From assembly GCF_019139675.1 (NCBI RefSeq), contig NZ_CP077077.1, forward strand, positions 1,860,001-1,924,000: a stretch of DNA of 64,000 bases. Direction: 5' to 3'. Positions 32,639-42,390 of the stretch are shown one piece after another. The notes under the pieces are model-generated. The model had not been told where the DNA came from. It saw only the letters and a program-made list of their open reading frames with translations, and did not search any database. The DNA is from Pseudomonas maumuensis (lineage in GTDB: Bacteria; Pseudomonadota; Gammaproteobacteria; Pseudomonadales; Pseudomonadaceae). Within the stretch, counting starts at the first letter, position 1. Each line of letters opens with the position of its first letter. The position numbers and the translations under genes were made by a program.

Positions 32639-32720
32639 TTTTCAAGCGATAAGAACCCGACACACATCCGGTTACAGGGCGCGTGGCGGGCACATTCGCT
32701 TGCTTGCGAGGGATTTTCCG

Positions 32721-34121
32721 ATGTCGACCGCTTCCAGCCTTGCCCAGGTGTTGCCGGCCAATACGCCGCGCCCGCTGTACGAATTCGAGGACTCACCCCT
32801 GTTGCTGCGCCAGCAACAGCAGGAGTCCAACGCCCGCAGTTACCCACGGCGTATCCCGCTGGCGCTCAAGCGCGCCCGTGGCCTGTATGTCGAGGACGTC
32901 GAGGGCCGCCAGTTCATCGACTGTCTGGCCGGTGCCGGCACGCTGGCCCTCGGGCACAACCATCCGGTAGTGATCGACGCCATCCAGCGGGTGCTGGCCG
33001 ACGAGTTGCCACTGCATACCCTGGACCTGACCACGCCGGTCAAGGACCAGTTCGTCCAGGACCTGTTCGGCCTGTTGCCCGAGGGGCTGCGAGGCGAAGC
33101 CAAGATCCAGTTCTGCGGCCCGACCGGCACCGATGCGGTGGAGGCCGCGCTCAAGCTGGTGCGCACCGTGACCGGGCGCAGCACCGTGCTGGCGTTCCAG
33201 GGTGCCTACCACGGCATGACCCAGGGCGCCTTGAGCCTGATGGGCAGCCTCGGGCCGAAAAAGCCCCTTGGCGCGCTGCTGAACAATGGCGTGCAGTTCC
33301 TGCCTTACCCCTATGACTACCGTTGCCCGTTTGGCCTGGGTGGCGAGGCGGGCGTGCGCGCCAACCTGCACTACCTGGAAAACCTGCTGAACGACCCCGA
33401 GGCCGGGGTGGCGCTGCCGGCGGCGGTGATCGTCGAGGTGGTGCAGGGCGAGGGTGGCGTGATCCCTGCCGATATCGAGTGGCTGCGCGGGTTGCGCCGG
33501 ATCACCGAGCAGGCCGGAGTGGCGCTGATCGTCGACGAGATCCAGAGCGGTTTTGCCCGCACCGGCAAGATGTTCGCCTTCGAGCACGCCGGCATCGTGC
33601 CGGACGTGGTCACCCTGTCCAAGGCCATCGGCGGCAGCCTGCCGCTGGCGGTGATGGTCTACCGCGATTGGCTCGACCAGTGGTCGCCGGGCGCCCATGC
33701 CGGCACCTTCCGTGGTAACCAGATGGCCATGGCCGCGGGCTCCGCGGTGATGAAGTATCTGGTCGAGCACCGTCTGTGCGAACACGCCGAAGCCATGGGC
33801 CAGCGCCTGCGCGGGCACCTGCAACGCTTGCAGCAGGACTATCCGCAGCTCGGCGACATTCGTGGTCGCGGCTTGATGCTGGGCGTGGAGCTGGTGGATC
33901 CGGCGGGCAAGCGCGACGCGCAGGGACACCCGCCGGCATGCCGCAGCCTGGCGCCGAAGGTGCAGCGCGAGTGCCTGCGCCGCGGCCTGATCCTCGAGCT
34001 GGGTGGCCGCCATGGTGCTGTGGTGCGCTTCCTGCCGCCGTTGATCATCAGTGCCGAACAGATCGATGAAGTGGCCGCAAGATTTGCCGAAGCCGTCGCG
34101 GCGGCGGTCAAGGCCGGTTGA
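32721..34121 (+). CDS. pvdH: Diaminobutyrate-2-oxoglutarate aminotransferase PvdH
   Basis: PLP-dependent class III aminotransferase of 466 residues that makes L-2,4-diaminobutyrate, the residue loaded by the last PvdL module. Seen: GPTGTDAVEAALKL, AYHGMTQGALS, IVDEIQSGFARTG (cofactor Asp) and the Schiff-base lysine in LSKAIGGSLP. The ATG at 32721 (MSTASSLAQV) has GAGGGA upstream; a TTG at 32700 would add seven residues. Single gene under a PvdS promoter, convergent with the siderophore-interacting protein gene. Confidence 0.94.
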   Translation: MSTASSLAQVLPANTPRPLYEFEDSPLLLRQQQQESNARSYPRRIPLALKRARGLYVEDVEGRQFIDCLAGAGTLALGHNHPVVIDAIQRVLADELPLHTLDLTTPVKDQFVQDLFGLLPEGLRGEAKIQFCGPTGTDAVEAALKLVRTVTGRSTVLAFQGAYHGMTQGALSLMGSLGPKKPLGALLNNGVQFLPYPYDYRCPFGLGGEAGVRANLHYLENLLNDPEAGVALPAAVIVEVVQGEGGVIPADIEWLRGLRRITEQAGVALIVDEIQSGFARTGKMFAFEHAGIVPDVVTLSKAIGGSLPLAVMVYRDWLDQWSPGAHAGTFRGNQMAMAAGSAVMKYLVEHRLCEHAEAMGQRLRGHLQRLQQDYPQLGDIRGRGLMLGVELVDPAGKRDAQGHPPACRSLAPKVQRECLRRGLILELGGRHGAVVRFLPPLIISAEQIDEVAARFAEAVAAAVKAG

Positions 34122-34165
34122 TGTTCCGGGGCTGCGTTCAGCCCCTTCGTCTATTGCTGGTCAGG

Positions 34166-34195
34166 GCCCCATCGCCGGCAAGCCGGCGATGGGGC
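34166..34195. repeat. REP-like palindrome between pvdH and the flavoprotein gene
   Basis: GCCCCATCGCCGGC (34166-34179) and its exact complement (34182-34195) are separated by two bases. Lies between convergent genes and probably acts as a bidirectional transcript end; the classical T-run is absent. Confidence 0.7.
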
Positions 34196-34216
34196 GCAAG
34201 GCGCCCCTGCTCATGC

Positions 34217-35149
34217 TCAGTCGAACACGCGCCCGGCGCGCCAGTACCCCATCAGCGTCAGGCTTTCTCGCGGCAGCCCGCGTTCCTTGATCAGGTAGCG
34301 GCGGATATCCATGACAGTCCCCGACTCCCCGGCGATCCAGGCATGGAAGTCGCCGTGTTCGCCGCAGGCCTGTTCCCACAAGATGGTTTCGTCGATATCC
34401 ACGTCTTCCAGCTCGACTGTCGACGCGCCACGCAGCGCCGGCAGGCTGGCCAGCTCGCGCACGGCGTGCTGCATGCCTTGGCCGTGCTCGCTGCGCAGCA
34501 GGTCGCGTGGCAGCCAGTGCAGGCGGGTGGCCGGGCTCTGGCGCAGGTCGAGACAGTCGGCTTCCAACGGGACTTCGATGAAGGCTTCGACTGCCAGCTC
34601 CGGCGCGGTCGTGGCCAGCTGTTCGAGGATGCCGGCAATCGCCGGCAGGGCGGTTTCGTCACCGATCAGCAGAATGCGCCGGGCGCTGCGTGGCGGTTTC
34701 CACTCATAGCCGCCGGCGTCGTCGGCATACGCCAGGTTGGGGGCGACCATCTGCAGGCGGTCGCCGACGCGGGCATGGGTGGCCCAGGCCGAGGCGGGGC
34801 CATTGACGCCGTGCAGGACGAAGTCCACATCCACCTCCAGCGCCTCGCGGCGCAGGGCGCGGATGGTGTAGGTGCGCATGGGCGGCATGTCTTGCGCCGG
34901 CAGTTCGCGCCGCGCCTGCTGCCATTGCGCGTGCTTGGGCAGGTTGGATGGCGCGCCGGCTGGCGTCGGAAACAGCAACTTGACGCGCTGGTCGGGGGCC
35001 AGGGTGGTCATCTGCGCGACGTCCTCGCCGGTGAAGACGAAGCGCGTCAGTGAGGGGCTCAGGGTTTCGATGGCTTTGAGGTCGAGGTCGAAGAGCCGGT
35101 AGGGCGTGGTCTGGGCAGCAGGTGCCAGGCGGGCAAGCGGGGAGGTCAT
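34217..35149 (-). CDS. Siderophore-interacting FAD/NAD(P)H reductase (SIP/ViuB family)
   Basis: Cytoplasmic flavoprotein of 310 residues that in this family reduces ferric siderophores to release iron. Seen: the FAD-binding signature MRTYTIRA near residues 92-99, DFVLHG, and the NAD-side segment ILLIGDETALPAI, with a C-terminal AGESGTVMDIRRYLIKERG motif typical of the family. The ATG at 35149 (MTSPLARLA) has GAGG seven bases upstream; ATG at 35155 is too close to that site. A PvdS box lies just upstream, so it is expressed with pyoverdine genes. Whether ferri-pyoverdine is its substrate is not established here. Confidence 0.88.
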   Translation of the reverse strand: MTSPLARLAPAAQTTPYRLFDLDLKAIETLSPSLTRFVFTGEDVAQMTTLAPDQRVKLLFPTPAGAPSNLPKHAQWQQARRELPAQDMPPMRTYTIRALRREALEVDVDFVLHGVNGPASAWATHARVGDRLQMVAPNLAYADDAGGYEWKPPRSARRILLIGDETALPAIAGILEQLATTAPELAVEAFIEVPLEADCLDLRQSPATRLHWLPRDLLRSEHGQGMQHAVRELASLPALRGASTVELEDVDIDETILWEQACGEHGDFHAWIAGESGTVMDIRRYLIKERGLPRESLTLMGYWRAGRVFD

Positions 35150-35183
35150 GGGCATGCCTCTGTCAGCGGGAGATATCCATCAG

Positions 35184-35207
35184 ACGAGCGCACTGCGCGG
35201 TTAATTA
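35184..35207 (-). promoter_or_regulatory. PvdS (IS) box of the siderophore-interacting protein gene
   Basis: On the minus strand TAATT (35207-35203), 16 bases, CGT (35186-35184), the same variant as upstream of pvdL. Places the transcript start roughly 30 bases ahead of the ATG at 35149. Confidence 0.78.
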
Positions 35208-35225
35208 GCCGGTGCGTGCCGCGCC

Positions 35226-35249
35226 TAAATTTCCCCGGCCCGCCTACGT
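35226..35249 (+). promoter_or_regulatory. PvdS (IS) box of pvdP
   Basis: TAAAT (35226-35230), 16 bases, CGT (35247-35249): exact consensus. It is back to back with the box for the leftward flavoprotein gene, 18 bases apart. Confidence 0.88.
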
Positions 35250-35296
35250 TCTAGCTTGGATAGCAGTCGCGGCACGCGAAGACGGATTGAGGCGCA

Positions 35297-36919
35297 ATGA
35301 CAATTTCCCGACGAGGATTCATCGCCGGCCTGGCTGTGGCGGGCGCCACAGGCACGGCGGCCTATTACGCGCACAAGCAGTTGACCCATGACCCCGAGGA
35401 CGACATCGTCACGCCTGGGGAAGCCAGCGTCGAGCTGGCCGACTACGCAGGCCAGATACTCGCGGACCAACTGCGCGGCGTCTGGGAAATCCGCTTCGAG
35501 GGTGCCGAACGCGGCCTGGATGGGCTGCCCCAGCAAGGTGTCGAGATGTTCCTCGACGTCGCCACCAAGGGGCGCGGGCTGCGCGGTTTCGTCGATACCG
35601 GCGAGCGCTTGCGTGGGGCTGGCGAGCCGGCCTACCGCGTGCTGGGCGACCTGGTCGGCGCCAGCAGCGCGCAGGTGCGCTGGCGCCTGGTCAACCAGCA
35701 TGGCGGGCCGGGCTATGAATGCGTGGCCAGTCTGGACGAAGTCTGGGCCGAGTTCGCCAATGCCGGCAGCGGCACGCTGACCGGGCGCGTGCAGCGTCTG
35801 GACCGGCCACTGACCCTGCCGGTGCCCGACAGCCGCTTCGTCGCAGTCAAGCGGTTGTTCCCCGAGGCCCGTGAGCGCCTGCCTTACACCCCCGAGATGC
35901 TGGCCTGGGTGGTCGGTGCCGAACACCGCTTGTTCCACCAGCTTTGGCACGCCACTCGCGACAAGTGGCACAAGCTGCCGGAGAAAAAGCAGGATGCCCT
36001 GCGTGGCCTGGGCTGGCAGCCGGGGCCACGGGACCGTGAGCGCGATGCCCGTGGCCCGCGCAAGCACCGCAATGGCTCCGGTATCGATTTCCTGTTCATG
36101 CACCGGCACATGCTGATGTATGCGCGCACCTTGCAGGATCTGCCTTCCTGGCAGCGCTTCCCGCTGCCGCAGCCGAGCGTCGAGTTCGATCGAACAGGTT
36201 TCGCCCGATTCTTCGACAACCACGACGGCTACTGCGTGCCGCCAGGCTGGCAGGCGCCGGGCGACGAGGCCTATGGCCAGTGGGTCGGGGCGATCAAGGC
36301 CGGGGAAACCTATTGCAGCAATTTCCAGGTATGGGAGTCGCAGTACCAGGATCCGGTGTACCTGTCGAAACTGACCCTGGGTGCCTTCGGTTCGGAACTG
36401 GAGATGAACCTGCACGACTGGTTGCACATGTGTTGGGCGTCGGTGCCGCGCGATCCCAACAATGGCGCGCCGGTGCCGTTCGCCCGCGACCAGGCGGATT
36501 TCGCCGCGCGCTGGTTCGAGCCTGAGAACGACTTCCTCGGTGATCCGTTCTCATCCCATGTGCATCCGGTGTTCTGGGGCTTCCATGGCTGGATCGACGA
36601 CCGTATCGACGACTGGTTCCGTGCCCATGAGCGTCATCACCCCGGCCAGGTGCGGCGCCTGGAGGTCAACGGTGTGCCCTGGTTCGCCCCAGGCCGCTGG
36701 GTGGAGGTCGACGACCCTTGGCTGGGGCCGGACACTCATGGTTGCAGCACACAGCCAGGCATGCGCCTGGGCAAGTCGGTGGAGATGGACGTGGAGACCA
36801 TGAAACTGGCCCTGCGCATCACCTTCGGTGACGAGGAGAAGCTGGAAAACCTGCTGCGCAAGGTGCCGCAACGCCCCTGGTACGCGCGCCACCTGTCACT
36901 GAAGAACATCGTGCCCTGA
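35297..36919 (+). CDS. pvdP: Pyoverdine tyrosinase PvdP
   Basis: Periplasmic copper tyrosinase of 540 residues that oxidises the ferribactin tyrosine during chromophore formation. Twin-arginine signal at the start (SRRGFIAGLAVAG), an N-terminal beta-barrel-like region, and a C-terminal type-3 copper domain with histidines in EHRLFHQLWH, FMHRHMLMY, MNLHDWLHM and HPVFWGFHGWIDD. The ATG at 35297 follows GAGG and immediately starts the Tat motif. Order pvdP-opmQ-pvdT-pvdR-fpvI matches P. aeruginosa. Own PvdS promoter. Confidence 0.93.
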   Translation: MTISRRGFIAGLAVAGATGTAAYYAHKQLTHDPEDDIVTPGEASVELADYAGQILADQLRGVWEIRFEGAERGLDGLPQQGVEMFLDVATKGRGLRGFVDTGERLRGAGEPAYRVLGDLVGASSAQVRWRLVNQHGGPGYECVASLDEVWAEFANAGSGTLTGRVQRLDRPLTLPVPDSRFVAVKRLFPEARERLPYTPEMLAWVVGAEHRLFHQLWHATRDKWHKLPEKKQDALRGLGWQPGPRDRERDARGPRKHRNGSGIDFLFMHRHMLMYARTLQDLPSWQRFPLPQPSVEFDRTGFARFFDNHDGYCVPPGWQAPGDEAYGQWVGAIKAGETYCSNFQVWESQYQDPVYLSKLTLGAFGSELEMNLHDWLHMCWASVPRDPNNGAPVPFARDQADFAARWFEPENDFLGDPFSSHVHPVFWGFHGWIDDRIDDWFRAHERHHPGQVRRLEVNGVPWFAPGRWVEVDDPWLGPDTHGCSTQPGMRLGKSVEMDVETMKLALRITFGDEEKLENLLRKVPQRPWYARHLSLKNIVP

Positions 36920-36931
36920 TGCACCCCGCCC

Positions 36932-36971
36932 CCCCCCTGCAGTTGCGGGCAAACCCGCGATTGCAGGGGGG
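36932..36971. terminator. Hairpin between convergent pvdP and opmQ
   Basis: CCCCCCTGCA (36932-36941) pairs with TGCAGGGGGG (36962-36971), with an inner GCGGG/CCCGC stem. It fills most of the 58-base gap. Likely transcript end for both genes, though no T-run follows. Confidence 0.65.
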
Positions 36972-36977
36972 CGTGCC

Positions 36978-38384
36978 CTACAGCTTGCCTGGCGTCTGCC
37001 AGCCCCCACCCAATGCCTTGTACAGCGCCACGCTTCCCTGCAGCTGTTCCAGGCGCAACTGCGCCTGCTGGTCCTGGGCCAGATACAACGTGCGCTGGGT
37101 CTCGAGCACGGTCAGCAGGGTCTCGGCGCCGGCGGCGTAACGTTGCTGGGCCAGGTCGAAGGCGATGCGTGCCTGCTCCACCTCCTGGTCCTGCCAGCGG
37201 CGCTGGCGTTCAACACCGGCGATGGCGTTCAAGGCTTTCTCCACATCCGCGAAGCCCGCCAGGATGCTGCCGCGGTACAGCTCCAGCAATTCCTCCTGTT
37301 CGGCGCTGGCCTGGTCCCGTGCGGCGCTGAGGCGACCGTTGTTGAAGATCGGCGCGGCGAGGCCGGCAGTCAGGGTGTAGTAGGGGCTGTCGAAGACGTT
37401 GGGCAGGGTGCGCGCACCGCTGCCCAGGTTCGCGCCGAGTATCAGGCGAGGCAGCATGGCCGCCCGGGCCACCTGAACGTTGGCGCTGGCCGCCGCCAGG
37501 CGCGCCTCGGCGGCGGCGATGTCGGGCCGGCGGCCGAGCAGTTCGCTGGGCACGCCGCTGCCGATGCTGGGCCACTGTACGTTGCTGATCATTTCGCGAT
37601 TTCCGGGCAGGGCCTGCACCGGGTCACCCAGTAGGGTGGCGAGGACGATGCGGTTGTCCTGGCGACGCTGTTCGAGCAACGGCAGTTGGCGTTCCTGGGC
37701 CGCCACCAGGCTGCGCTGCTGGGCCAGCTCCAGGCGGGTGGCCGAGCCTGAGCGTTCGCGCGCCTCGACCAGCCCCAGCACGTCGCGGGCATTGTCCAGG
37801 TTGAGCTGGGCGATGCGCAGTTGCTCGTCGAGTGCCAGGCCTCGCAGGTAGCTGTCGGCCACGGCGCTGACCAGGGTCAGCTCGACGGTCTGGCGATCGA
37901 AGCGGCTGGCATCCAGGCTGCGTAGCGCGCTGTCGCGAGTGGCGCGCAGGCCGCCCCAGAAATCTATCTCGTAGCTGGCGCTCAGGCGGGTGCCGAACGA
38001 GGTGCTGGTGCGCTCGCTGCTACTGGCGTCCAGCTGGCTGTTGCCTTCACCGCGCAACAGGCGCTGTCGGCTGCCATCCAAGCCGAGCTGTACTTCTGGC
38101 AGTAAGGGCGCGCCGGCGATAACCGCGATAGCCTGGGCCTTGCGCACCCGCGCCGCGGCTGCCGCCAGGTCGTGGCTGTTCGAGCGTGCGCGCTCGACCA
38201 GGCGGTCCAGTTCCTGGCTGGCAAAGGCGCGCCACCACTGGTTGTCCGGCAGGGCCTGGTTGGCGCTGGTCGGTCCTTGCCAGGCCGGCGGGGCGTCGAT
38301 GTTCGCCGCAGGCGGCGGCGGGGTGCTGCAGGCGGTCAGGCCAAGGCTCAGGGCCAGCAAGCTGATACGGCAGGGGATCGTCAT
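36978..38384 (-). CDS. opmQ: Outer-membrane efflux lipoprotein OmpQ/OpmQ
   Basis: TolC-type outer-membrane factor of 468 residues (NodT subfamily) completing the PvdRT-OpmQ tripartite pump, which exports new and recycled pyoverdine. Lipoprotein signal with lipobox LTAC (Cys19), two repeated OEP domains, conserved FWGG and GRRPDIAAAEARLAAA segments and the APIFNNG motif. Third gene of pvdR-pvdT-opmQ, 3 bases after the pvdT stop, driven from the PvdS box before pvdR. Confidence 0.92.
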   Translation of the reverse strand: MTIPCRISLLALSLGLTACSTPPPPAANIDAPPAWQGPTSANQALPDNQWWRAFASQELDRLVERARSNSHDLAAAAARVRKAQAIAVIAGAPLLPEVQLGLDGSRQRLLRGEGNSQLDASSSERTSTSFGTRLSASYEIDFWGGLRATRDSALRSLDASRFDRQTVELTLVSAVADSYLRGLALDEQLRIAQLNLDNARDVLGLVEARERSGSATRLELAQQRSLVAAQERQLPLLEQRRQDNRIVLATLLGDPVQALPGNREMISNVQWPSIGSGVPSELLGRRPDIAAAEARLAAASANVQVARAAMLPRLILGANLGSGARTLPNVFDSPYYTLTAGLAAPIFNNGRLSAARDQASAEQEELLELYRGSILAGFADVEKALNAIAGVERQRRWQDQEVEQARIAFDLAQQRYAAGAETLLTVLETQRTLYLAQDQQAQLRLEQLQGSVALYKALGGGWQTPGKL

Positions 38385-38387
38385 GGG

Positions 38388-40346
38388 TTATTCGCTGGTA
38401 AGGGCCTTGACCGGGTCGAGGCGGGCGGCCTTGCGGGCCGGCATGAAACCGAACACCACGCCGGTGATCACGGCGCAGGCAAAGGCGCCGAGGATGGCGG
38501 GCAGGGCGAAGGCCACGGCGATGTCGGCCAGCAACAGGCTGCCGCCGATGGCCAGGGCCAGGACGATGCCGGTCACGCCGCCGACCATCGACAGCATCAC
38601 CGCCTCGGTGAGGAATTGGCGCAGGATGTCGCGTTGGCGCGCGCCGGTAGCCATGCGGATGCCGATCTCGCGGGTGCGTTCGCGCACGGTCATGAGCATG
38701 ATGTTCATCACGCCGATGCCACCCACCAGCAAGGAGATCGCGGCAATCGCACCGAGCATCAGCGACAGGCTGTTCTGCGTGCGGGCCTCGGCCTGGATCA
38801 GCGCGGCGTCGTTGGTCAGGACGAAGTCATTCTTGCCCTGGTGACGCTGCAGCATCAGGCGCTCGATCGCCTGTTCGGTCTCTTTCACCCGGCTGGAGTC
38901 CTGCGCGGCGATGGTGACGTATTCCGGGTCGCGGCTGCCGAACAGGCGGATGGAGGCGGCGGAGTAGGGCACCACCACGCGCTCGTCGCTGTCCTCGCTG
39001 CCGGAGCTGGCGCCTTTGCCCTGGAGCACGCCGATCACCTGGAACGGCACGTTGCCGATCAGCAGGTACTGACCGAGCGGATTGCTGCCGGGGCCGAACA
39101 TCTTGTCGCGCACCTTCTGCCCGATCACGGCCACGGCGGCGCCGTTGGCTTCGTCGGCCTCGCTGTAGAAGCTGCCCTCGACCACGGGCCAGTTGAAGAT
39201 CTCGGGGAACCAGGTGTTGTTGCCGCCAACGTAGAACTGCTCGCCCTTGTTGCCGTGGCGCACCATGAGCTTGTCGCCGATCACCGGCATGACCCGCTTG
39301 ACCTGGGGCAGTTCGCCGATGGCGTCGACATCGTCGAGGGTGACGATGCCCATCAGTTCCTCGGAGGAGTGCTTGCCGTTGAGGTAGAGGATGTTCGAGC
39401 CGAATGCGGCCATCTGCGCCATGACCTGGCGCTTGCTGCCTTCGCCGACCGCGAGCATGACCACCACCGAGGCGACCCCGATGATGATGCCGAGCAGGGT
39501 CAGGGCGGTGCGGAAGCGGTTGATCCACATCACCCGCCAGGCGGCCTGCAGGGATTCGACCAGTTCGCCTTTCCAGGCGCCGCGCTGGGTGGCGCCGCGG
39601 TCCAGGCGCTGGCGCAGGTCGTTGGCCTGCAATTGCCGGGGGATGTCGGCCGATGGCTGGCTGGGCGAGTCGCTGACCACTTCACCGTCGCGTACTTCGA
39701 TGATCCGTTGGGCGCGAGCGGCGACTTCACGGTCATGGGTGATGAGGATGATCACATGGCCCTGGCTGGCCAGTTCGTCGAGCAGGGTCATCACCTCGGC
39801 GCCGCTGTGGCTGTCGAGGGCGCCGGTGGGCTCGTCGGCAAGGATGATGTGCCCGCCGTTCATCAGTGCCCGGGCGATCGACACCCGTTGCTGCTGGCCG
39901 CCGGACAACTGGTGCGGGCGGTTGCCGGTACGGCTGGCCAGGCCCAGGCGCTCGAGCAGGGCACGGGCGCGGGCATGGCGTTCGGCGGGCGGGGTGCCGG
40001 CGTAGATGGCCGGCATCTCGACGTTCTCCTGGGCCGAGCCCGAAGGGATCAAGTGATAGCCCTGGAACACGAAGCCGAAGGCCTCGCGACGCAGCCAGGC
40101 CAACTCGTCGCTGTCCAGTTCGGCAACGTCTCTGCCGGCGAAGCGGTAGCTGCCCGAGGTGGGGCGGTCGAGGCAGCCAAGGATGTTCATCAACGTCGAT
40201 TTGCCGGAGCCCGAGGCGCCGACGATGGCGACGAACTCGCCGGGGTGGATGCTCAGGCTGATGCCACGCAACACCTCGACCCTGGGCGAATCGACACCGC
40301 CGTAGACCTTGCGGATGTCGCACAGCTCGATCAGGGGCGTGGCCAT
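38388..40346 (-). CDS. pvdT: MacB-type ABC exporter PvdT
   Basis: Fused ATPase-permease of 652 residues. N-terminal nucleotide-binding domain with Walker [10 protein letters not shown], signature LSGGQQQR and Walker [12 protein letters not shown]; then a helix at ~275, a large periplasmic MacB domain, and three C-terminal helices with [13 protein letters not shown]. It works with the periplasmic adaptor PvdR and channel OpmQ. ATG at 40346 ([10 protein letters not shown]) is chosen over a GTG four codons earlier that overlaps pvdR. Tightly coupled operon. Confidence 0.94.
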   Translation of the reverse strand: MATPLIELCDIRKVYGGVDSPRVEVLRGISLSIHPGEFVAIVGASGSGKSTLMNILGCLDRPTSGSYRFAGRDVAELDSDELAWLRREAFGFVFQGYHLIPSGSAQENVEMPAIYAGTPPAERHARARALLERLGLASRTGNRPHQLSGGQQQRVSIARALMNGGHIILADEPTGALDSHSGAEVMTLLDELASQGHVIILITHDREVAARAQRIIEVRDGEVVSDSPSQPSADIPRQLQANDLRQRLDRGATQRGAWKGELVESLQAAWRVMWINRFRTALTLLGIIIGVASVVVMLAVGEGSKRQVMAQMAAFGSNILYLNGKHSSEELMGIVTLDDVDAIGELPQVKRVMPVIGDKLMVRHGNKGEQFYVGGNNTWFPEIFNWPVVEGSFYSEADEANGAAVAVIGQKVRDKMFGPGSNPLGQYLLIGNVPFQVIGVLQGKGASSGSEDSDERVVVPYSAASIRLFGSRDPEYVTIAAQDSSRVKETEQAIERLMLQRHQGKNDFVLTNDAALIQAEARTQNSLSLMLGAIAAISLLVGGIGVMNIMLMTVRERTREIGIRMATGARQRDILRQFLTEAVMLSMVGGVTGIVLALAIGGSLLLADIAVAFALPAILGAFACAVITGVVFGFMPARKAARLDPVKALTSE

Positions 40347-40347
40347 C

Positions 40348-41526
40348 TCAACCCCCACTGGCGGCAGGCAGGCCGATGACCAGGCGCTCGCCTTCGTTCA
40401 GGCCTTCGAGCACCTGTACCCGCAGGCGGTCGCTCAAGCCGGTCCGTACCTGGCGTGCCTCGACCTGGCCCTTGCTGTTCAGCACCTGCGCCAGGCGCAC
40501 GCCGTCGCCGGGGGTGTCGTCCAGCGCGGCCAGGGGCACGCTGAGCACCTGGCTGGCTTGCCCGGCGACGAAGAACACCTGGGTGGTCATCTCCGCCATC
40601 AGGGCGCCGTCCGGGTTGTCCACGTCCAGCAGCACGGTGTACTGCACTACCTTGCTGCCGGTGGTGCCGGCGGTGGCGCTGGCCGGGCTGCCACCGCCCT
40701 GGCTGGTCTGGTCCAGCGGCTTGGGCGGTACCGGCAGGATCTGGCGCACGGTGCTGGTCCAGCGGCGCTTGCCGCCGGCCAGGGTGTTGAAATAGGCGGT
40801 CATGCCCGGTTTGACCTTGCCGATGTCGGCCTCGGAAACCTGGGCCCAGACGGTCATCGGCGAGAGCTTGGCGATCCGCAGGATCAGCGGCGTCTGCTGC
40901 TGGGCATTGAGGGTCTGGCCTTCGCGGGCATCCACCGCCACCACGGTACCGCTCATGGGCGCGTAGATACGCGTGTAGCCCAGTTCTGCCTCGTCGCTGC
41001 GCAGGCTGGCCTGAGCCTGGCGGATCTGCGCCAGGTACATGTCGATGCGCGCCTGGGTCACCTTCAGTTGCGCCTGTGCTGTCTGCAGGTCCTCCTGGCG
41101 GGTGGCGCCGGCGGCGGCCAGACCTTGCTGGCGCTGGTACTGCTGCTGGGCAAGCTGGTATTGCGCACGCTGTTCGGCCAGCTGGGCCTTGAGGTTCTCG
41201 ATCGAGTAACGCCCGGCGTCGAGCTTGGCCTGTTGTGTGGAGGGGTCGATTTCCACCAGCAACTGGCCCTGGCGTACTTCGTCACCGGCTTCCACATGCA
41301 ACTTGCGAATCTGCCCCGAGGCCTGGGCGCCGACGTCGACGTAACGGCGCGGTTGCAGGGTGCCCAGGGCGGTGACGCTGCTTTCGATGTCGGCGCGGAT
41401 CACCGGCACGGTGCTGACCGGTGCGCCGCCGAGCGGCAGGACCTGCCAGGCCACCAGGCTGCCGAGGCCGGCCAGGCCCAGGGCGCCGAACAGCACTCGG
41501 CGGCGGGTATTGGATGTGCGTGTCAT
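40348..41526 (-). CDS. pvdR: Periplasmic adaptor PvdR (MacA/HlyD family)
   Basis: Membrane-fusion protein of 392 residues linking PvdT and OpmQ. N-terminal anchor helix (~10-30), lipoyl/barrel segments flanking a coiled-coil hairpin (~95-165, many Gln/Ala/Leu), and a beta-barrel region. The ATG at 41526 ([10 protein letters not shown]) has GGAAG five bases upstream; the earlier in-frame ATG at 41571 has no ribosome site and is close to the predicted transcript start. First gene of the export operon. Confidence 0.92.
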   Translation of the reverse strand: MTRTSNTRRRVLFGALGLAGLGSLVAWQVLPLGGAPVSTVPVIRADIESSVTALGTLQPRRYVDVGAQASGQIRKLHVEAGDEVRQGQLLVEIDPSTQQAKLDAGRYSIENLKAQLAEQRAQYQLAQQQYQRQQGLAAAGATRQEDLQTAQAQLKVTQARIDMYLAQIRQAQASLRSDEAELGYTRIYAPMSGTVVAVDAREGQTLNAQQQTPLILRIAKLSPMTVWAQVSEADIGKVKPGMTAYFNTLAGGKRRWTSTVRQILPVPPKPLDQTSQGGGSPASATAGTTGSKVVQYTVLLDVDNPDGALMAEMTTQVFFVAGQASQVLSVPLAALDDTPGDGVRLAQVLNSKGQVEARQVRTGLSDRLRVQVLEGLNEGERLVIGLPAASGG

Positions 41527-41592
41527 GCGGGCTTCCAGCCGGAGGTAGTGGCCGAGTGCCGCACGGGGCATGCGCTCGGGGGTCCCAGTTAA

Positions 41593-41616
41593 ACGAATGA
41601 TGTTGATGACTATTTA
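41593..41616 (-). promoter_or_regulatory. PvdS (IS) box of pvdRT-opmQ
   Basis: On the minus strand TAAAT (41616-41612), 16 bases, CGT (41595-41593): exact consensus. Lies 67 bases ahead of the preferred pvdR start and supports PvdS control of the export operon. Confidence 0.87.
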
Positions 41617-41646
41617 ACGCAAGGTCGGGGTGGTCTGCGTGTTGCT

Positions 41647-41665
41647 GCGAATAATTATAATTTGT
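41647..41665 (+). promoter_or_regulatory. Possible Fur box upstream of fpvI
   Basis: An AT-rich element whose reverse complement matches the 19-base Fur consensus at about 12 positions. Weak by score, but placed about 80 bases before an ECF sigma gene of a kind that is normally Fur-controlled. Confidence 0.4.
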
Positions 41666-41742
41666 AAGATCGCACGCTGATATCATCCAGACCCACTGCC
41701 CCTGCCTACCAGCGCTCGAGCAGGGAGACGCCAGGTGCCGTC

Positions 41743-42219
41743 GTGGAACATTACTATCGCGAATTGGTGAGTTTCCTGTCTGCCCGGCTTGGCAATCGCC
41801 AAGCGGCCGAAGACGTGGCCCACGATGCCTATGTCCGGGTGCTGGAACGCACGGAGGGTGAGCGGATCGAGCATCCGCGTGCATTCCTTTATCGCACGGC
41901 CATGAATCTGGTGATCGACCATCACCGACGGCACCAGGTGCGTCAGGCCGAGCCGCTCGAAGTGCTCGACAACGATGAACGCTGGCACAGCCCGGCACCG
42001 ACCCAGAGCATGCAGCTCGACCAGCGCCTGGCCCTGATGCAGCAAGCCTTGGGTGAACTTAGCGGGCCTTGCCGCGACAGCTTCCTGCTGCGCAAGCTCG
42101 ATGGCCTGTCGCACCAGCAGATCGCCGAGCGCCTGGGTATTTCCCGCAGCCTGGTGGAAAAGCACATCGTCAACGCCATGAAGCATTGCCGCGTTCGCAT
42201 GCGCCAGTGGGAGTCCTGA
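41743..42219 (+). CDS. fpvI: ECF sigma factor, FpvI-like
   Basis: 158-residue ECF sigma factor of the FecI group. Region 2 (EDVAHDAYVRVLERTEG and PRAFLYRTAMNLVIDHHRR) and region 4 (GLSHQQIAERLGISRSLVEKH) are clear. Start codon is GTG at 41743, read MEHYYRELV; no in-frame ATG fits. In P. aeruginosa fpvI, which drives the ferripyoverdine receptor gene fpvA, lies next to fpvR and pvdRT-opmQ; here the position relative to pvdR is kept but no anti-sigma gene is adjacent. It could instead serve another siderophore receptor, so the symbol is by position and similarity. Confidence 0.72.
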   Translation: MEHYYRELVSFLSARLGNRQAAEDVAHDAYVRVLERTEGERIEHPRAFLYRTAMNLVIDHHRRHQVRQAEPLEVLDNDERWHSPAPTQSMQLDQRLALMQQALGELSGPCRDSFLLRKLDGLSHQQIAERLGISRSLVEKHIVNAMKHCRVRMRQWES

Positions 42220-42390
42220 GCGAGCCGTCCGTGGATGTGAAAATTCCGTAAGTTGGCGACTTGATTTCTCCCGGGTTCACGACAACTATCAATAAAGACC
42301 CCCCGTGCAGGCGTCCCGCCTGACGTTGCCGTTGCCGGCGCAGTATGGTCATGGAGTCACCGTCACCACCCAACTGCCCAGGTCCGGACG

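Noticed and set aside
36932..36971. CRISPR or tandem-repeat array
   Set aside because: Only a single hairpin between convergent genes; no repeated units with spacers anywhere in the window.
41527..41571. Upstream ATG for pvdR
   Set aside because: No ribosome site and too close to the transcript start predicted from the PvdS box.
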